Both the position numbers and the translations under genes were made by a program. Below are positions 1-7,798 of a stretch of DNA of 14,128 nt, one piece after another. Under the pieces are notes generated by a model that ran no database searches, was not told where the DNA came from, and was given only the letters and a program-made list of their open reading frames with translations. The DNA lies in the NCBI GenBank assembly GCA_002376725.1, contig DFOM01000018.1, forward strand, positions 1 through 14,128, given 5' to 3'. Position 1 is the first letter of the stretch, and each line of letters begins with the position of its first letter. Origin of the DNA: Cloacimonetes bacterium UBA3541. Lineage in GTDB: Bacteria; Cloacimonadota; Cloacimonadia; Cloacimonadales; Cloacimonadaceae.

Positions 1-139
1 CCACTAATAATTAACATAATTTATTTATTTATAATTTTTTTACTTAAGTATTTAAATTAAATTGCTTTAGGAGCTATCTTTTTTATATGGGCGAAGATAT
101 ATTTTTGTGGTGAAAAAGAATATAAAAATGGGAAAAAGA

Positions 140-182
140 TTGACAGATTTCTTAATTTGTAGCTTAAGTATAACTGTATAAT
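140..182 (+). promoter_or_regulatory. Candidate promoter for the 1407-residue surface protein gene
   Basis: TTGACA (140-145) is a perfect sigma70-type -35 hexamer and TATAAT (177-182) a perfect -10, but they lie 31 nt apart, too far to pair. Either TTGACA works with a poor -10 about 17-18 nt downstream (CTTAAG/TTAAGT, 163-169), or TATAAT works with a poor -35. A start near 190 would leave a leader of about 100 nt that contains the small ORF at 206. The assignment is weak. Confidence 0.25.
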
Positions 183-205
183 TTGAAGGTAGAAAAGAGG
201 ATAAG

Positions 206-295
206 ATGAAATTAATAAAAGAGTTAAAGCTTTATAAACCTTATCCTAATTTAAAAGGGAAAATAAATCAACAAAGAAGGAGAGAAAAATGTTAA
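206..295 (+). CDS. Possible 29-residue upstream ORF (leader peptide)
   Basis: An ATG at 206 follows AGAGG (196-200) at a spacing of 5 nt and opens 29 codons ending in TAA at 293-295. The stop lies just inside the next gene, overlapping its ATG (289) by 7 nt in another frame, an arrangement that would allow translational coupling. The peptide is strongly basic (MKLIKELKLYKPYPN, ending RRREKC) and matches no family I know. It contains no run of one amino acid that would suggest attenuation. It could equally be a chance ORF in AT-rich DNA; the Shine-Dalgarno spacing and the overlap are the only support. Confidence 0.25.
   Translation: MKLIKELKLYKPYPNLKGKINQQRRREKC
277..282 (+). promoter_or_regulatory. 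Ribosome binding site AAGGAG for the 289 start
   Basis: AAGGAG with 6 nt to the ATG at 289 is a near-ideal Shine-Dalgarno. It fixes the start, which also begins immediately with a signal peptide. Confidence 0.8.
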
Positions 296-3200
296 AAAAG
301 TTAGCTTTTTTAATCATCGCAATTTTATCATTTAGCTATTTAATGGGTTTAACGGCAGGAGATATAGCTATTCTGGGAGTTAATACTGATGCAGAAAAAT
401 CAATGATTTTTGTAGCTTTAACCGATATTCCTGCTAATACTACAATTTCATTTACCGATAATGGATGGAATGCTACTGAACAAAGTTGGAGAACTGGAGA
501 AGGGACAATAAGTTGGTCACATACCGCTTTAGTTAGTAAGGGTACATGTATTACTATCACATTCACTACTCCTCCGACTGCCAATTTAGGCACTGTAACA
601 AAAAGTGGTTCATTTGACCCTGCCGCAGGTGGCGATCAAATTTTAGCTTATGAAGGTACAACAGCACCCACAAGTAATACTGATTCTATCTGGTTATATG
701 GTATTTCTATTCGTGATTGGGTTTTTGCTAATAACTCTAATACCTCAGACCTACCCACAGCTTTAACTAATGCGGCTCTTGCCTTTACCGGAACTTCAAC
801 GGATATAGATAATGGTTATTTTGCCAATGGGAATACCGCTCAGACGGAGGTTTCAGTATCCGGAACTAAAAGTCAATTGTTAGCTCTGTTTACCGATAAC
901 ACTAAATACTATACTAATAATACAGGTCCACTTACTTTTCCAACATATACTATTACTGTCATCGTTTCAGAGGAACCAGTTATTTCCCTATCTGGAACTC
1001 TTAATTCCTTTATCACAATAGTAGGAACTCCATCAGATGCACAAAGTTATACCTTAATGGGTCATAATCTTACCGCTAATATATCGGTAACTGCTCCCAC
1101 AGGTTTTGAGATATCCAGTAATGGTAGTTCTTATTCATCTAATCTTTCTTTATCTCCTACTTATAATGGTTCAATTTATGTAAGATTGACTGGAACTACA
1201 TTAGGAACATTTAGTGGAAATATAACTCATACCAGCACAGGTGCAGCTCAGGTGGATTTACCGGTTAGTGGCACTGTTTTACAAACTTTACCACCAGTAC
1301 TTCATATAACCGGTACTTTGAATAAATTTACTATGGAACAGGGAACCCCTTCTGAAAGTCAGAGTTATACTTTATATGGAGAAAATCTTACTCAGAATAT
1401 TTCCATAACTCCTCCTTCAGGTTATCAATTATCTCAGGATAATATAAACTGGTTTTCAAGTCTTTCATTAGCACCTGACTTTAATGGAACAATTTATGTA
1501 AGATTAAGTGGTTCTAATATAACTTGTTATAACGGTAATATAAATCATAGTAGCGGAGAAGCTGAAGCAAATCTTGCAGTTACAGGTATAGTTTTTGAGC
1601 CAACTTCTGTAAATCTTTTGCTCCTGGATAACTTTTATTATGATGAAGGCTTAGCATTAACAGCTACTAGATGGACTGCACATAGTGGAAGCGGCACAAA
1701 TTCCGTTACTGTACAAAGTGGTAATTTGACCTATGAAAATTATCCTTCCATTGCAGGAAATTATGTATCTCTTGCTAATTCAGGAGAAGATATTAATCGC
1801 ACTTTTACTGCTCAAACAGCAAATTCAGTCTATGCTTCTTTTCTGGTTAATGTAACCTCTGCCACTACCACTGGCGATTATTTTATTCACTTTGGTCCAC
1901 AAAATATAGGAACTACATTTAGAAACAAAATTTTTGTAAAAAAGAATGATGCTGATGCTTTGAGCTTTGGTTTATCTAATGCAGCAAATGCTGCTGGAGC
2001 GGTTTGGACAGATTTTAATTATAGCTTAAATACCACTTACTTGCTCGTGTTACGTTATGATATCTTTGAAGGTGCGGCAAATGATGTGGCTCATTTATAT
2101 ATAAATCCTCCTATAACAATCAATGAACCTGCTTATACTCTTACTGCTACAGATACAAATACAGATACTGCTAACATTGGTTCTATTGCTCTCCGTCAAG
2201 GTTCTGCTGCCAATGCTCCGACCTTACTACTTGATGGTATAAGAGTTGCTAATTCCTGGTTCAATCTCTGGGGATTACAGGCAAATCCGCAAATAATAGT
2301 TATTGGTGAACCGGAACCGATGTATAATATTGAAGGCAATCCTTCAGATGAAATCTCTCATTATCATTTAGAGGGACAACAATTAGCAGGTCCTATTACT
2401 ATTATTGCACCAGAGCCTTTTCAGATTTCTACTACAGGAACCGATGGCTGGTCTACCACGCTTCAAGTACCTCTGGATTATAATGGGAATATCTATGTAA
2501 GACTTTTGGGAATGGAAGTTGGCACTTATGGTGGTTACATTACCCATAATAGTTATGGAGCAGAAGAAGTTAGAGTTAGAGTTGATGGAGAGACCTTTCC
2601 AGCTGATGTTACCTGGAATATAACTGCTAACTTAACAGAATTTACTCAGGAAATTGGTACACCTTCAGCTGCTCAATCTTATAGTTTGAGTGCTACTAAT
2701 GCTGTTACTGATATCATTGTTACTGCTACCAGTCCTTTTGAATTGAGTACTTCTAATTCCGGTCCCTGGAGCTCTTCTTTAACTTTACCTTCATCGTTTA
2801 ACAGTCTCATTTATGTAAGAATGAATGCTGATACCGCTGGAGATTTTACTGGAACTATTACTCACAGCACTGCTAATGCTACAAATTATGTTATAAATGT
2901 AAGTGGAACTGCTACAGTTTCTGGAATCTTTGCTACTGACCTTTTTATCTCTGAATACATTGAAGGGACATCTTTTAATAAAGCAATTGAGATATTTAAT
3001 GGAACTGGAGCTACAATAGATCTCAGTCAATACAAACTCTGCTTATATACTAATGGTTCATCAACAGTTAGTTATTCAATGAGCTTAAGTGGAACTCTGG
3101 AACATAATGATGTCTATGTACTTGCTCATCCAAGTGCTGATCCTGCAATATTAGCAGTAGCAGATACCACAAGTAGCCTTGTAATTAATTTCAATGGGGA

Positions 3201-4512
3201 TGATGCTGTGGCTTTGATTACAGGAGAAACCTCTAATCCTACTTATATTGATATATTTGGAAGAATAGGAGAACGACCCTCTGTTGGTTATTGGGGAACA
3301 GATCCTCTGGTAACAAAGGATAAGACCTTAGTCCGCAAACTTAATATAACTTATGGTGTAACGGTCAATCCTGAAAGTGGTTTTCCCACTCTTGCTACCG
3401 AATGGGATTCCTATCCAGTTGATACCTTTACTTATCTTGACTATCACATTTTTTCACCTGGACAGCAACCTGCAGCTGCACCGACCTTTGATCCACCAGC
3501 TGGGATTTATAGTTCTCCTATCAATGTGACTATAAGTTCTATCACTCCTGGTGTAACCATTCGCTATACTACGGATGGTAGCACTCCTTCAGAAACAGTA
3601 GGGACTATTTATACCACTCCTGTTTATATAGATGCAACGACCACTCTTAAAGCCGTAGCATATAGTGAGGATTATGCTTTGAGTCCTGTTTCTCAGGCTA
3701 TATATTTATTCCCGGTAAATGTATCAACTATTGCAGAATTAAGAGCAGGTACACCTGGAACTTACTATAAATATACGGGAACAGGAGTTCTTACCTTCCA
3801 GCAAGCTTTCCGTCATCAAAAATTCATCCAGGATACCACTGCTGGAATTTTAATAGATGACAATAATGGCGTCATCACTACTGTCTATAATCTTTATGAT
3901 GGAATAAGCAATATTATTGGAACTGTAGCCGAATATGGTGGTATGATGCAATTGACTCCTATTGCAGATTCTGGACCAGCAGTTTCCACAGGAAATGTCA
4001 TTATTCCTCAAGAGATAAGTCTAAATGAATTAGTGAGCGACTTTGAAGCATATGAATCTGAGCTGGTAAAAGTTATGAATGTCTCTTTTGATACAGCTGA
4101 TAATGTTATTACTTTTACTAATGGTACTTTATATCCTATGAATAATGGCTTAATGAACTTCCGTACTACTTTCTATGATGTAGATTACATTGGAATGCCT
4201 GTTCCTACAGGTTTATGGAATATTATAGGAATACCTAATTCCAGAGTAATAGAAGGGAATTTATTTACTGCAAGGTTCTGGGCTGATTTTTCCAGTGCGG
4301 GAATAGTTCTGCCAGCTCCAGTTGTAACAATTCTAGTAGAAGATAATACTATAATTCTTTCTTGGGAACAAATTTTAGGTGCTACCAGTTATCGCATTGA
4401 AGCAGCTGATGACCCTTATGGAACTTTCACTCTGGTGGAAACTACTACTAATCTCAATGTTTCCTATCCTGCTTTTCCGAGGAAATTCTATAGAGTGATA
4501 GCAATTCAATAG
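289..4512 (+). CDS. Large secreted modular surface protein (Ig-like repeats, lamin-tail, chitobiase-C-like, OB-like, FN3-like)
   Basis: 1407-residue exported protein. Residues 1-20 form a signal peptide (MLKK, then a hydrophobic core). Residues 24-222 form an N-terminal beta domain with the FTDNGW motif seen in bacterial extracellular proteins. Ig-like modules lie at 231-330, 337-435, 668-767 and 775-873, sharing GTPS..QSY, NG.IYVRL and G.ITH motifs. A concanavalin/LamG-like region (442-663) sits between the second and third. Then follow a lamin-tail-like domain (885-1058, beginning LFISEYIEGTSFNKAIEIFN), a chitobiase/hexosaminidase-C-like domain (1063-1138, IRYTTDGSTPS), an OB-fold-like region (about 1146-1330) and an FN3-like end (1342-1407, finishing FYRVIAIQ). 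No catalytic motif and no C-terminal sorting domain are visible. The likely role is adhesion or binding at the cell surface, by inference. Single-gene transcription is suggested by its own leader and the terminator at 4532. Confidence 0.85.
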   Translation: MLKKLAFLIIAILSFSYLMGLTAGDIAILGVNTDAEKSMIFVALTDIPANTTISFTDNGWNATEQSWRTGEGTISWSHTALVSKGTCITITFTTPPTANLGTVTKSGSFDPAAGGDQILAYEGTTAPTSNTDSIWLYGISIRDWVFANNSNTSDLPTALTNAALAFTGTSTDIDNGYFANGNTAQTEVSVSGTKSQLLALFTDNTKYYTNNTGPLTFPTYTITVIVSEEPVISLSGTLNSFITIVGTPSDAQSYTLMGHNLTANISVTAPTGFEISSNGSSYSSNLSLSPTYNGSIYVRLTGTTLGTFSGNITHTSTGAAQVDLPVSGTVLQTLPPVLHITGTLNKFTMEQGTPSESQSYTLYGENLTQNISITPPSGYQLSQDNINWFSSLSLAPDFNGTIYVRLSGSNITCYNGNINHSSGEAEANLAVTGIVFEPTSVNLLLLDNFYYDEGLALTATRWTAHSGSGTNSVTVQSGNLTYENYPSIAGNYVSLANSGEDINRTFTAQTANSVYASFLVNVTSATTTGDYFIHFGPQNIGTTFRNKIFVKKNDADALSFGLSNAANAAGAVWTDFNYSLNTTYLLVLRYDIFEGAANDVAHLYINPPITINEPAYTLTATDTNTDTANIGSIALRQGSAANAPTLLLDGIRVANSWFNLWGLQANPQIIVIGEPEPMYNIEGNPSDEISHYHLEGQQLAGPITIIAPEPFQISTTGTDGWSTTLQVPLDYNGNIYVRLLGMEVGTYGGYITHNSYGAEEVRVRVDGETFPADVTWNITANLTEFTQEIGTPSAAQSYSLSATNAVTDIIVTATSPFELSTSNSGPWSSSLTLPSSFNSLIYVRMNADTAGDFTGTITHSTANATNYVINVSGTATVSGIFATDLFISEYIEGTSFNKAIEIFNGTGATIDLSQYKLCLYTNGSSTVSYSMSLSGTLEHNDVYVLAHPSADPAILAVADTTSSLVINFNGDDAVALITGETSNPTYIDIFGRIGERPSVGYWGTDPLVTKDKTLVRKLNITYGVTVNPESGFPTLATEWDSYPVDTFTYLDYHIFSPGQQPAAAPTFDPPAGIYSSPINVTISSITPGVTIRYTTDGSTPSETVGTIYTTPVYIDATTTLKAVAYSEDYALSPVSQAIYLFPVNVSTIAELRAGTPGTYYKYTGTGVLTFQQAFRHQKFIQDTTAGILIDDNNGVITTVYNLYDGISNIIGTVAEYGGMMQLTPIADSGPAVSTGNVIIPQEISLNELVSDFEAYESELVKVMNVSFDTADNVITFTNGTLYPMNNGLMNFRTTFYDVDYIGMPVPTGLWNIIGIPNSRVIEGNLFTARFWADFSSAGIVLPAPVVTILVEDNTIILSWEQILGATSYRIEAADDPYGTFTLVETTTNLNVSYPAFPRKFYRVIAIQ
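979..1593 (+). repeat. Ig-like protein repeats 1 and 2 (coding)
   Basis: Two tandem modules of about 100 residues (nt 979-1278 and 1297-1593) within the 289-4512 gene. Both start with L.GTLN.F and a G(T)PS..QSYTL motif, contain NG(S/T)IYVRL.G, and end in G.V after a conserved VSG/VTG. The DNA of the two copies is clearly diverged, so this is an old duplication rather than a recent one. Confidence 0.75.
2290..2907 (+). repeat. Ig-like protein repeats 3 and 4 (coding)
   Basis: Two further modules (nt 2290-2589 and 2611-2907) of the same family as those at 979-1593, separated from them by the concanavalin-like insert. Repeat 3 is the most diverged: it keeps GNPSDEISHYHLEG and NGNIYVRLLG. Repeat 4 keeps GTPSAAQSYSL, a shortened SLIYVRM and GTITHST. 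Confidence 0.7.
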
Positions 4513-4531
4513 AAAGTATAAAACATTGTAT

Positions 4532-4560
4532 AAACCCGGGAGTAAAATCCCGGGTTTTTT
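4532..4560 (+). terminator. Rho-independent terminator after the 1407-residue gene
   Basis: AAACCCGGG (4532-4540) pairs perfectly with CCCGGGTTT (4549-4557) around an 8-nt loop, and the stem runs into T6 (4555-4560). The GC-rich core stands out from the AT-rich surroundings. It begins 20 nt after the stop at 4512. Read on the minus strand the stem is followed only by TTTATACA, so it may also stop the converging ATPase transcript, less efficiently. Confidence 0.93.
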
Positions 4561-4618
4561 ATATGGGATCAAGTAAAAAGATATATTAATTGGCAAATTT
4601 TAACAGATAGGGCTCTAT

Positions 4619-5743
4619 TCAACTGATCCAATCTCCTATATTTTTGGGATTAATAACTTTTGTTTCGGATAATGGATAATTATCACAAAAAGTTTTAGGG
4701 AATTTAGGCTTTCTGCGAGGATTCCATTTAATCTCACAGGCTGTATATTGATTGTCATACTCTTCAATGTAATCTATTTCTTGTTTTTGTGTAGTTCTCC
4801 AAAAATAAGATTTATGATACAAAGAATGATTAGATAAATACTTCTTTCTTTCAGCAATAACAAAATTTTCCCATAATTTACCTGTATCTTTCCGAATATG
4901 AATATCATTGAAATTACCAATAACAGCGTTAAGAATGCCATTATCCCAGAAATAAATTTTTATCTTTTTCTTAATTTCATTCCTTAAATTCTTTTGAAGA
5001 GAAGGTAAACGAAAAATAATAAATGCTTTTTCCATTAAATCAATATATTTTTCTACTGTTTTTAAGTCCGAGCCAACAGTTTGTGCAAGTTCATTATAGG
5101 AAACCTCCGAACCAACTTGATAAGCCAGAGAACGAATAAGTTTTATCAATAAAGGAGGTTTTTTAATTTGGTCTAATAGAAATAGATCTTTGAATAAATA
5201 ACTATCACTTAATAATCTTAAAAGTTCCTCTGCTTTCTCGGAATTAGTAACTATCTCTGGATAATAACCGTAAATCAAGCGATGAGGGATCATACGGTCT
5301 TCTTCCAGCCTTCCATTATACTTTACCATTTCTTCATAAGCAATGGGATAAAGATAATATTCATATCTTCTTCCCGTTAGAGGTTCTCTAATTTCTCCCG
5401 CTAAGTCTAATGGTGCAGAACCAGTCACAATTACCTGAATATGGGGGAAATTATCCACTATTAATTTAATTGTGATTCCTATATCTTTTATTCTTTGAGC
5501 TTCATCTATAAAAACTATCTTTTTATTTCCGATATAGGTTTTCAATTGAGTTGAATTGGCATTTGTAAGTATTTCTCTTACATCTGGTTCATCTCCATTA
5601 AAGACGATAAATTGATCTGAATAATCTTTTAAAAGATAATTTACCAAAGTAGTTTTGCCACTTTGACGGGGACCTAATATTACTATTGCTTTTCCTTCAA
5701 AGAAATGTTGTTTAATATTAGTTCCCAATATTCTTGGTATCAT
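4619..5743 (-). CDS. AAA_14/DUF4143-type ATPase
   Basis: 374-residue P-loop ATPase of the widespread AAA_14 plus DUF4143 architecture, whose cellular role is not settled. Walker A is GPRQSGKTT (24-32), Walker B with following motif is IVFIDEAQ (76-83), the sensor-like strand is VTGSA (106-110), and LTGRR (122-126) is typical of the family. After residue 195 comes the DUF4143 part, with a winged-helix-like stretch (SYNELAQTVGSDLKTVEKYI). Near the C terminus, EIDYIEEY and ACEIKWN resemble the E/D and ExK strands of a PD-(D/E)XK nuclease-like fold, as often seen in this family. No membrane segment. The start is supported by GGGGA (5751-5755), 7 nt upstream. It stands alone, converging on the 1407-residue gene, behind a 32-bp repeat array. 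It looks intact, at normal length for the family. Confidence 0.9.
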   Translation of the reverse strand: MIPRILGTNIKQHFFEGKAIVILGPRQSGKTTLVNYLLKDYSDQFIVFNGDEPDVREILTNANSTQLKTYIGNKKIVFIDEAQRIKDIGITIKLIVDNFPHIQVIVTGSAPLDLAGEIREPLTGRRYEYYLYPIAYEEMVKYNGRLEEDRMIPHRLIYGYYPEIVTNSEKAEELLRLLSDSYLFKDLFLLDQIKKPPLLIKLIRSLAYQVGSEVSYNELAQTVGSDLKTVEKYIDLMEKAFIIFRLPSLQKNLRNEIKKKIKIYFWDNGILNAVIGNFNDIHIRKDTGKLWENFVIAERKKYLSNHSLYHKSYFWRTTQKQEIDYIEEYDNQYTACEIKWNPRRKPKFPKTFCDNYPLSETKVINPKNIGDWIS

Positions 5744-5760
5744 CGTTTCTTCCCCTTTTA

Positions 5761-5766
5761 ATTATA
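5761..5766 (-). promoter_or_regulatory. Candidate -10 element for the ATPase gene
   Basis: On the minus strand TATAAT lies just upstream of the ribosome binding site, with no good -35 at the usual distance; that position falls in the AT-rich flank of the repeat array. Further TATAAT hexamers occur inside the array on the same strand (5818-5823 and 5850-5855), so the true start could be higher up. Confidence 0.3.
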
Positions 5767-5787
5767 GTGATTGGATTCTAAAGATAA

Positions 5788-5883
5788 TATAATAAAATTG
5801 GAATCAAATCCAAAGAAATTATAATAAAATTGGAATCAAATCCAAAAATATTATAATAAAATTGGATTCTATTCCAGAAATTT
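5788..5883. repeat. Three 32-bp direct repeats with inverted half-sites, plus a partial copy
   Basis: Units start at 5788, 5820 and 5852 with exactly 32-bp spacing. All begin TATAATAAAATTGGA; units 1 and 2 are identical over their first 27 bases. Each contains an imperfect dyad, TTGGA-N6-TCCAA (5798-5813 and 5830-5845), or TTGGA-N6-TCCAG in unit 3 (5862-5877). A degenerate half-copy (TTGGATTCTA, 5771-5780) lies closer to the ATPase gene and matches unit 3 better than units 1-2. A spacing of about three helical turns would put the dyads on one face of the DNA. The array fills the gap between the nucleotidyltransferase stop and the ATPase start, so an operator array for the ATPase is the simplest reading. 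There is no unique spacer between units, so it is not CRISPR. Confidence 0.9.
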
Positions 5884-5918
5884 AAGTTTTTATCTCCAAC
5901 TAACGATAGGATCAGAGT

Positions 5919-6659
5919 TTATAATTTGGTTAATTCTGGAATCCTGGTTTTTAAATAGGTTAGAACACCTGTCTCTTCAAGTAGTTTCTTCCAGTGAGCT
6001 ATTTGTTCTGGAGATAGCTTTTTTATGCGAGAATATTCATCGGAACAGCGATTGTTGCTTAAAGTTGAAACTAAATGAGCATTGGTTTTGATGGCAGAAA
6101 GTGTTTCGGGTGATATTTCAAAATCTAAAGTGACTGCAAAACGAAGGGCACGTAAGATTCTGAGAGGGTCTTCAGCAAAAGAATGAAGGGGGTCTTGAAC
6201 ACTGCGAATAACTCTTGCTTGTAAATCTTGGTATCCTTTTTGGCAGGGGTCTAAAATCTTACCAGTCATTATTTCTTGATATAGGGCATTGATAGTAAAA
6301 TCACGGCGTAAGCAATCGGTATATAAATCAGCAAATTGGACATAAGGATGTCTTTTACCGGGAGGATATTTTTCACTTCTGGTCATAACCAATTCTATTT
6401 TGATGTTATTTATAGTCATTTTGGCGGTTCCGAAGCTTTTATGGATTACTGGAGCCGTAGTATTGAATTTTTCCTGAAGAAAATAGGCAAGTTTGATTCC
6501 GCCTTCTGGGAGTTCCACGGCTATATCTGCTTCAATGATAGTAGTTTCAGGATTTAATAAGAAGTCTCGCACGCAACCACCAGCAAAATAGGTATGAGAT
6601 TCAAATTCTGTATCTTTGATGGCTTGGGCAAGTAATTCTCTGAGTTCTGTTAGCGTCAT
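5919..6659 (-). CDS. Short tRNA nucleotidyltransferase / poly(A) polymerase-like protein
   Basis: 246 residues matching the class II nucleotidyltransferase head and neck (CCA-adding enzyme / PcnB family, which add CCA to tRNA or A-tails to RNA). Visible motifs: GGCVRDFLL (27-35), TRSEKYPPGKRHPYV (93-107), RRDFTINAL (118-126) and EDPLRILRALRF (163-174), then a neck-like SDEYSRI. Two features are odd. The usual catalytic DxD reads E43-A-D45, and the strand where the family usually has Asp reads IELV with E89. The protein also ends soon after the neck, whereas full enzymes run to roughly 370-500 residues and use a body and tail to hold tRNA. Its ATG overlaps the hemW stop in ATGA, so it is translationally coupled. 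It may be a genuine short subfamily, a protein of altered activity, or a decayed gene; the strong conservation of the other motifs argues against decay. Confidence 0.82.
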   Translation of the reverse strand: MTLTELRELLAQAIKDTEFESHTYFAGGCVRDFLLNPETTIIEADIAVELPEGGIKLAYFLQEKFNTTAPVIHKSFGTAKMTINNIKIELVMTRSEKYPPGKRHPYVQFADLYTDCLRRDFTINALYQEIMTGKILDPCQKGYQDLQARVIRSVQDPLHSFAEDPLRILRALRFAVTLDFEISPETLSAIKTNAHLVSTLSNNRCSDEYSRIKKLSPEQIAHWKKLLEETGVLTYLKTRIPELTKL

Positions 6660-7798
6660 ATTAGCTCTCCGATTACGGTATTAGAGACAAAAAGAGCTTT
6701 AGAGCTAAGAGAGAGATAGGAGCCATTTTTTTCTATCATACCCAGTTGATATAACTTTTCCAGTTTTAGGCGTTTATCCTCTTCCAGATTATAGTTAAAG
6801 CGTTCTTTAAGTTCATTGAGGTCTATTCCTTGGGTCAATCTTAACCCCATCATAATAAAATCTGAAATCATTTGCTTTGAGGAACAGGATTCAGCCTCTG
6901 GCATAATTAATCCTTTATCCAGATTGGCATAATAATCATTAAGATTAAAAGGATTGGTATAGCGGAAGGGAGGTAAAAATCCGGAAGCTGAAGCTCCTAA
7001 TCCAAGATATGGTAAGCTTTTCCAGTAACTCAGATTATGTTTTGATTGCTTACCTGGAAGACAGAAGTTGGAGATTTCATAATGTTCATATCCAGCTTTT
7101 TCTAATTCAGAGCAGATAAGTTCATATTCTTCAGTCAGGAGGTTATCATCTGGTATAGGGGGGACTTTTCTTTCCTTTATCTTTTCAGCTAAAGGAGTAT
7201 CGGATTCCAGAGTTAAAAGATAACAAGATAAGTGTTCGGGGCTTAAATTTAGAAATTGAGAAAGATTATTTTTTAATGTAGTAAGAGATGAACCAGGGGA
7301 ACCGTATATAAGGTCCAGAGATAAATTGTTATAACCATATAGATGGCAGAGCTCAATTTTATCCTTTATCTGTTCAGCTTTATGTTTTCTATCCAGAAGA
7401 TTTAGCTCTTCATTATTCATACTTTGAACACCAATAGAGAGACGATTTACGGGTGTGTTTTTTAAAGCTGATAGATAGGTCTCGGTTATCTGCAAAGGAT
7501 TTATTTCCAGCGTAATCTCTGTTTCCTTATCAAAATTAAAACGAGAACATATATCTTCAATTTCCTTTGCTTTTAAGAGAGATGGAGTTCCTCCTCCAAA
7601 ATAGATAGTCTTTACATTTTTTAAATCAGGATGATATTGTAAAAAAAGTTCTATTTCTTTATGGAGATATTCCAGGTAGAGTTCTAGTGAAGATTTTGTA
7701 TAGGGGACAGTGAAAAAGGAGCAATATCCACAATGTGTAAGACAAAAGGGGATATGGATATAAATTGCTACTTGGCGAGACGAAATATCCTGTTCCAT
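6656..7798 (-). CDS. hemW: Radical SAM protein, HemW family (heme chaperone; formerly annotated as coproporphyrinogen III oxidase-like)
   Basis: 380 residues, the normal HemW length. The radical SAM cluster motif is C19-x3-C23-x2-C26 followed by SF, the HemW pattern, rather than the CxxxCxxCxC of true HemN. Other family signatures: YIHIPFC (13-19), IYFGGGTPSLL, EINPLQIT, RLSIGVQSMNNEELNLLDRKH, DLIYGSPGSS, CYLLTLESDTPL, EISNFC and YLGLGASASGF. HemW proteins bind a 4Fe-4S cluster and heme and are thought to deliver heme; the older HemN name is not supported by the cysteine pattern. The gene starts inside the end of lepB (31-nt overlap) and has no evident Shine-Dalgarno before its ATG, so translation probably depends on ribosomes finishing lepB. 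Its stop overlaps the start of the nucleotidyltransferase gene. Confidence 0.93.
   Translation of the reverse strand: MEQDISSRQVAIYIHIPFCLTHCGYCSFFTVPYTKSSLELYLEYLHKEIELFLQYHPDLKNVKTIYFGGGTPSLLKAKEIEDICSRFNFDKETEITLEINPLQITETYLSALKNTPVNRLSIGVQSMNNEELNLLDRKHKAEQIKDKIELCHLYGYNNLSLDLIYGSPGSSLTTLKNNLSQFLNLSPEHLSCYLLTLESDTPLAEKIKERKVPPIPDDNLLTEEYELICSELEKAGYEHYEISNFCLPGKQSKHNLSYWKSLPYLGLGASASGFLPPFRYTNPFNLNDYYANLDKGLIMPEAESCSSKQMISDFIMMGLRLTQGIDLNELKERFNYNLEEDKRLKLEKLYQLGMIEKNGSYLSLSSKALFVSNTVIGELI

Larger units (their letters stand above)
1..288. other. Intergenic leader region, no full-size gene
   Basis: Very AT-rich stretch before the first large gene. It holds a perfect 10-bp palindrome, TACTTAAGTA, at 41-50 (the core CTTAAGTAT recurs at 163-171), a TTGACA hexamer at 140-145, a TATAAT hexamer at 177-182, a possible small ORF at 206-295, and the ribosome binding site of the downstream gene at 277-282. 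I see no terminator from a preceding gene and no structured RNA. Confidence 0.6.

Noticed and set aside
336..593. 85-codon minus-strand ORF inside the first large gene
   Set aside because: Antisense shadow of a convincing coding region, with no ribosome binding site and no known motif.
4561..4618. Second terminator for the ATPase gene on the minus strand
   Set aside because: No stem-loop with a T-tract was found here; only the hairpin at 4532-4560 could serve, with a short interrupted U-run in that direction.
5771..5883. CRISPR array
   Set aside because: The 32-bp units follow each other directly without unique spacers, there are only three, and no cas gene is nearby.
4619..5883. ATPase plus repeats as a mobile element
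   Set aside because: No transposase, no matching repeats on the other side of the gene (4561-4618) and no target duplication could be seen.
6656..7798. HemN (true oxygen-independent coproporphyrinogen III oxidase)
   Set aside because: The cluster motif is CxxxCxxC followed by SF rather than CxxxCxxCxC, and the length and other motifs fit HemW.
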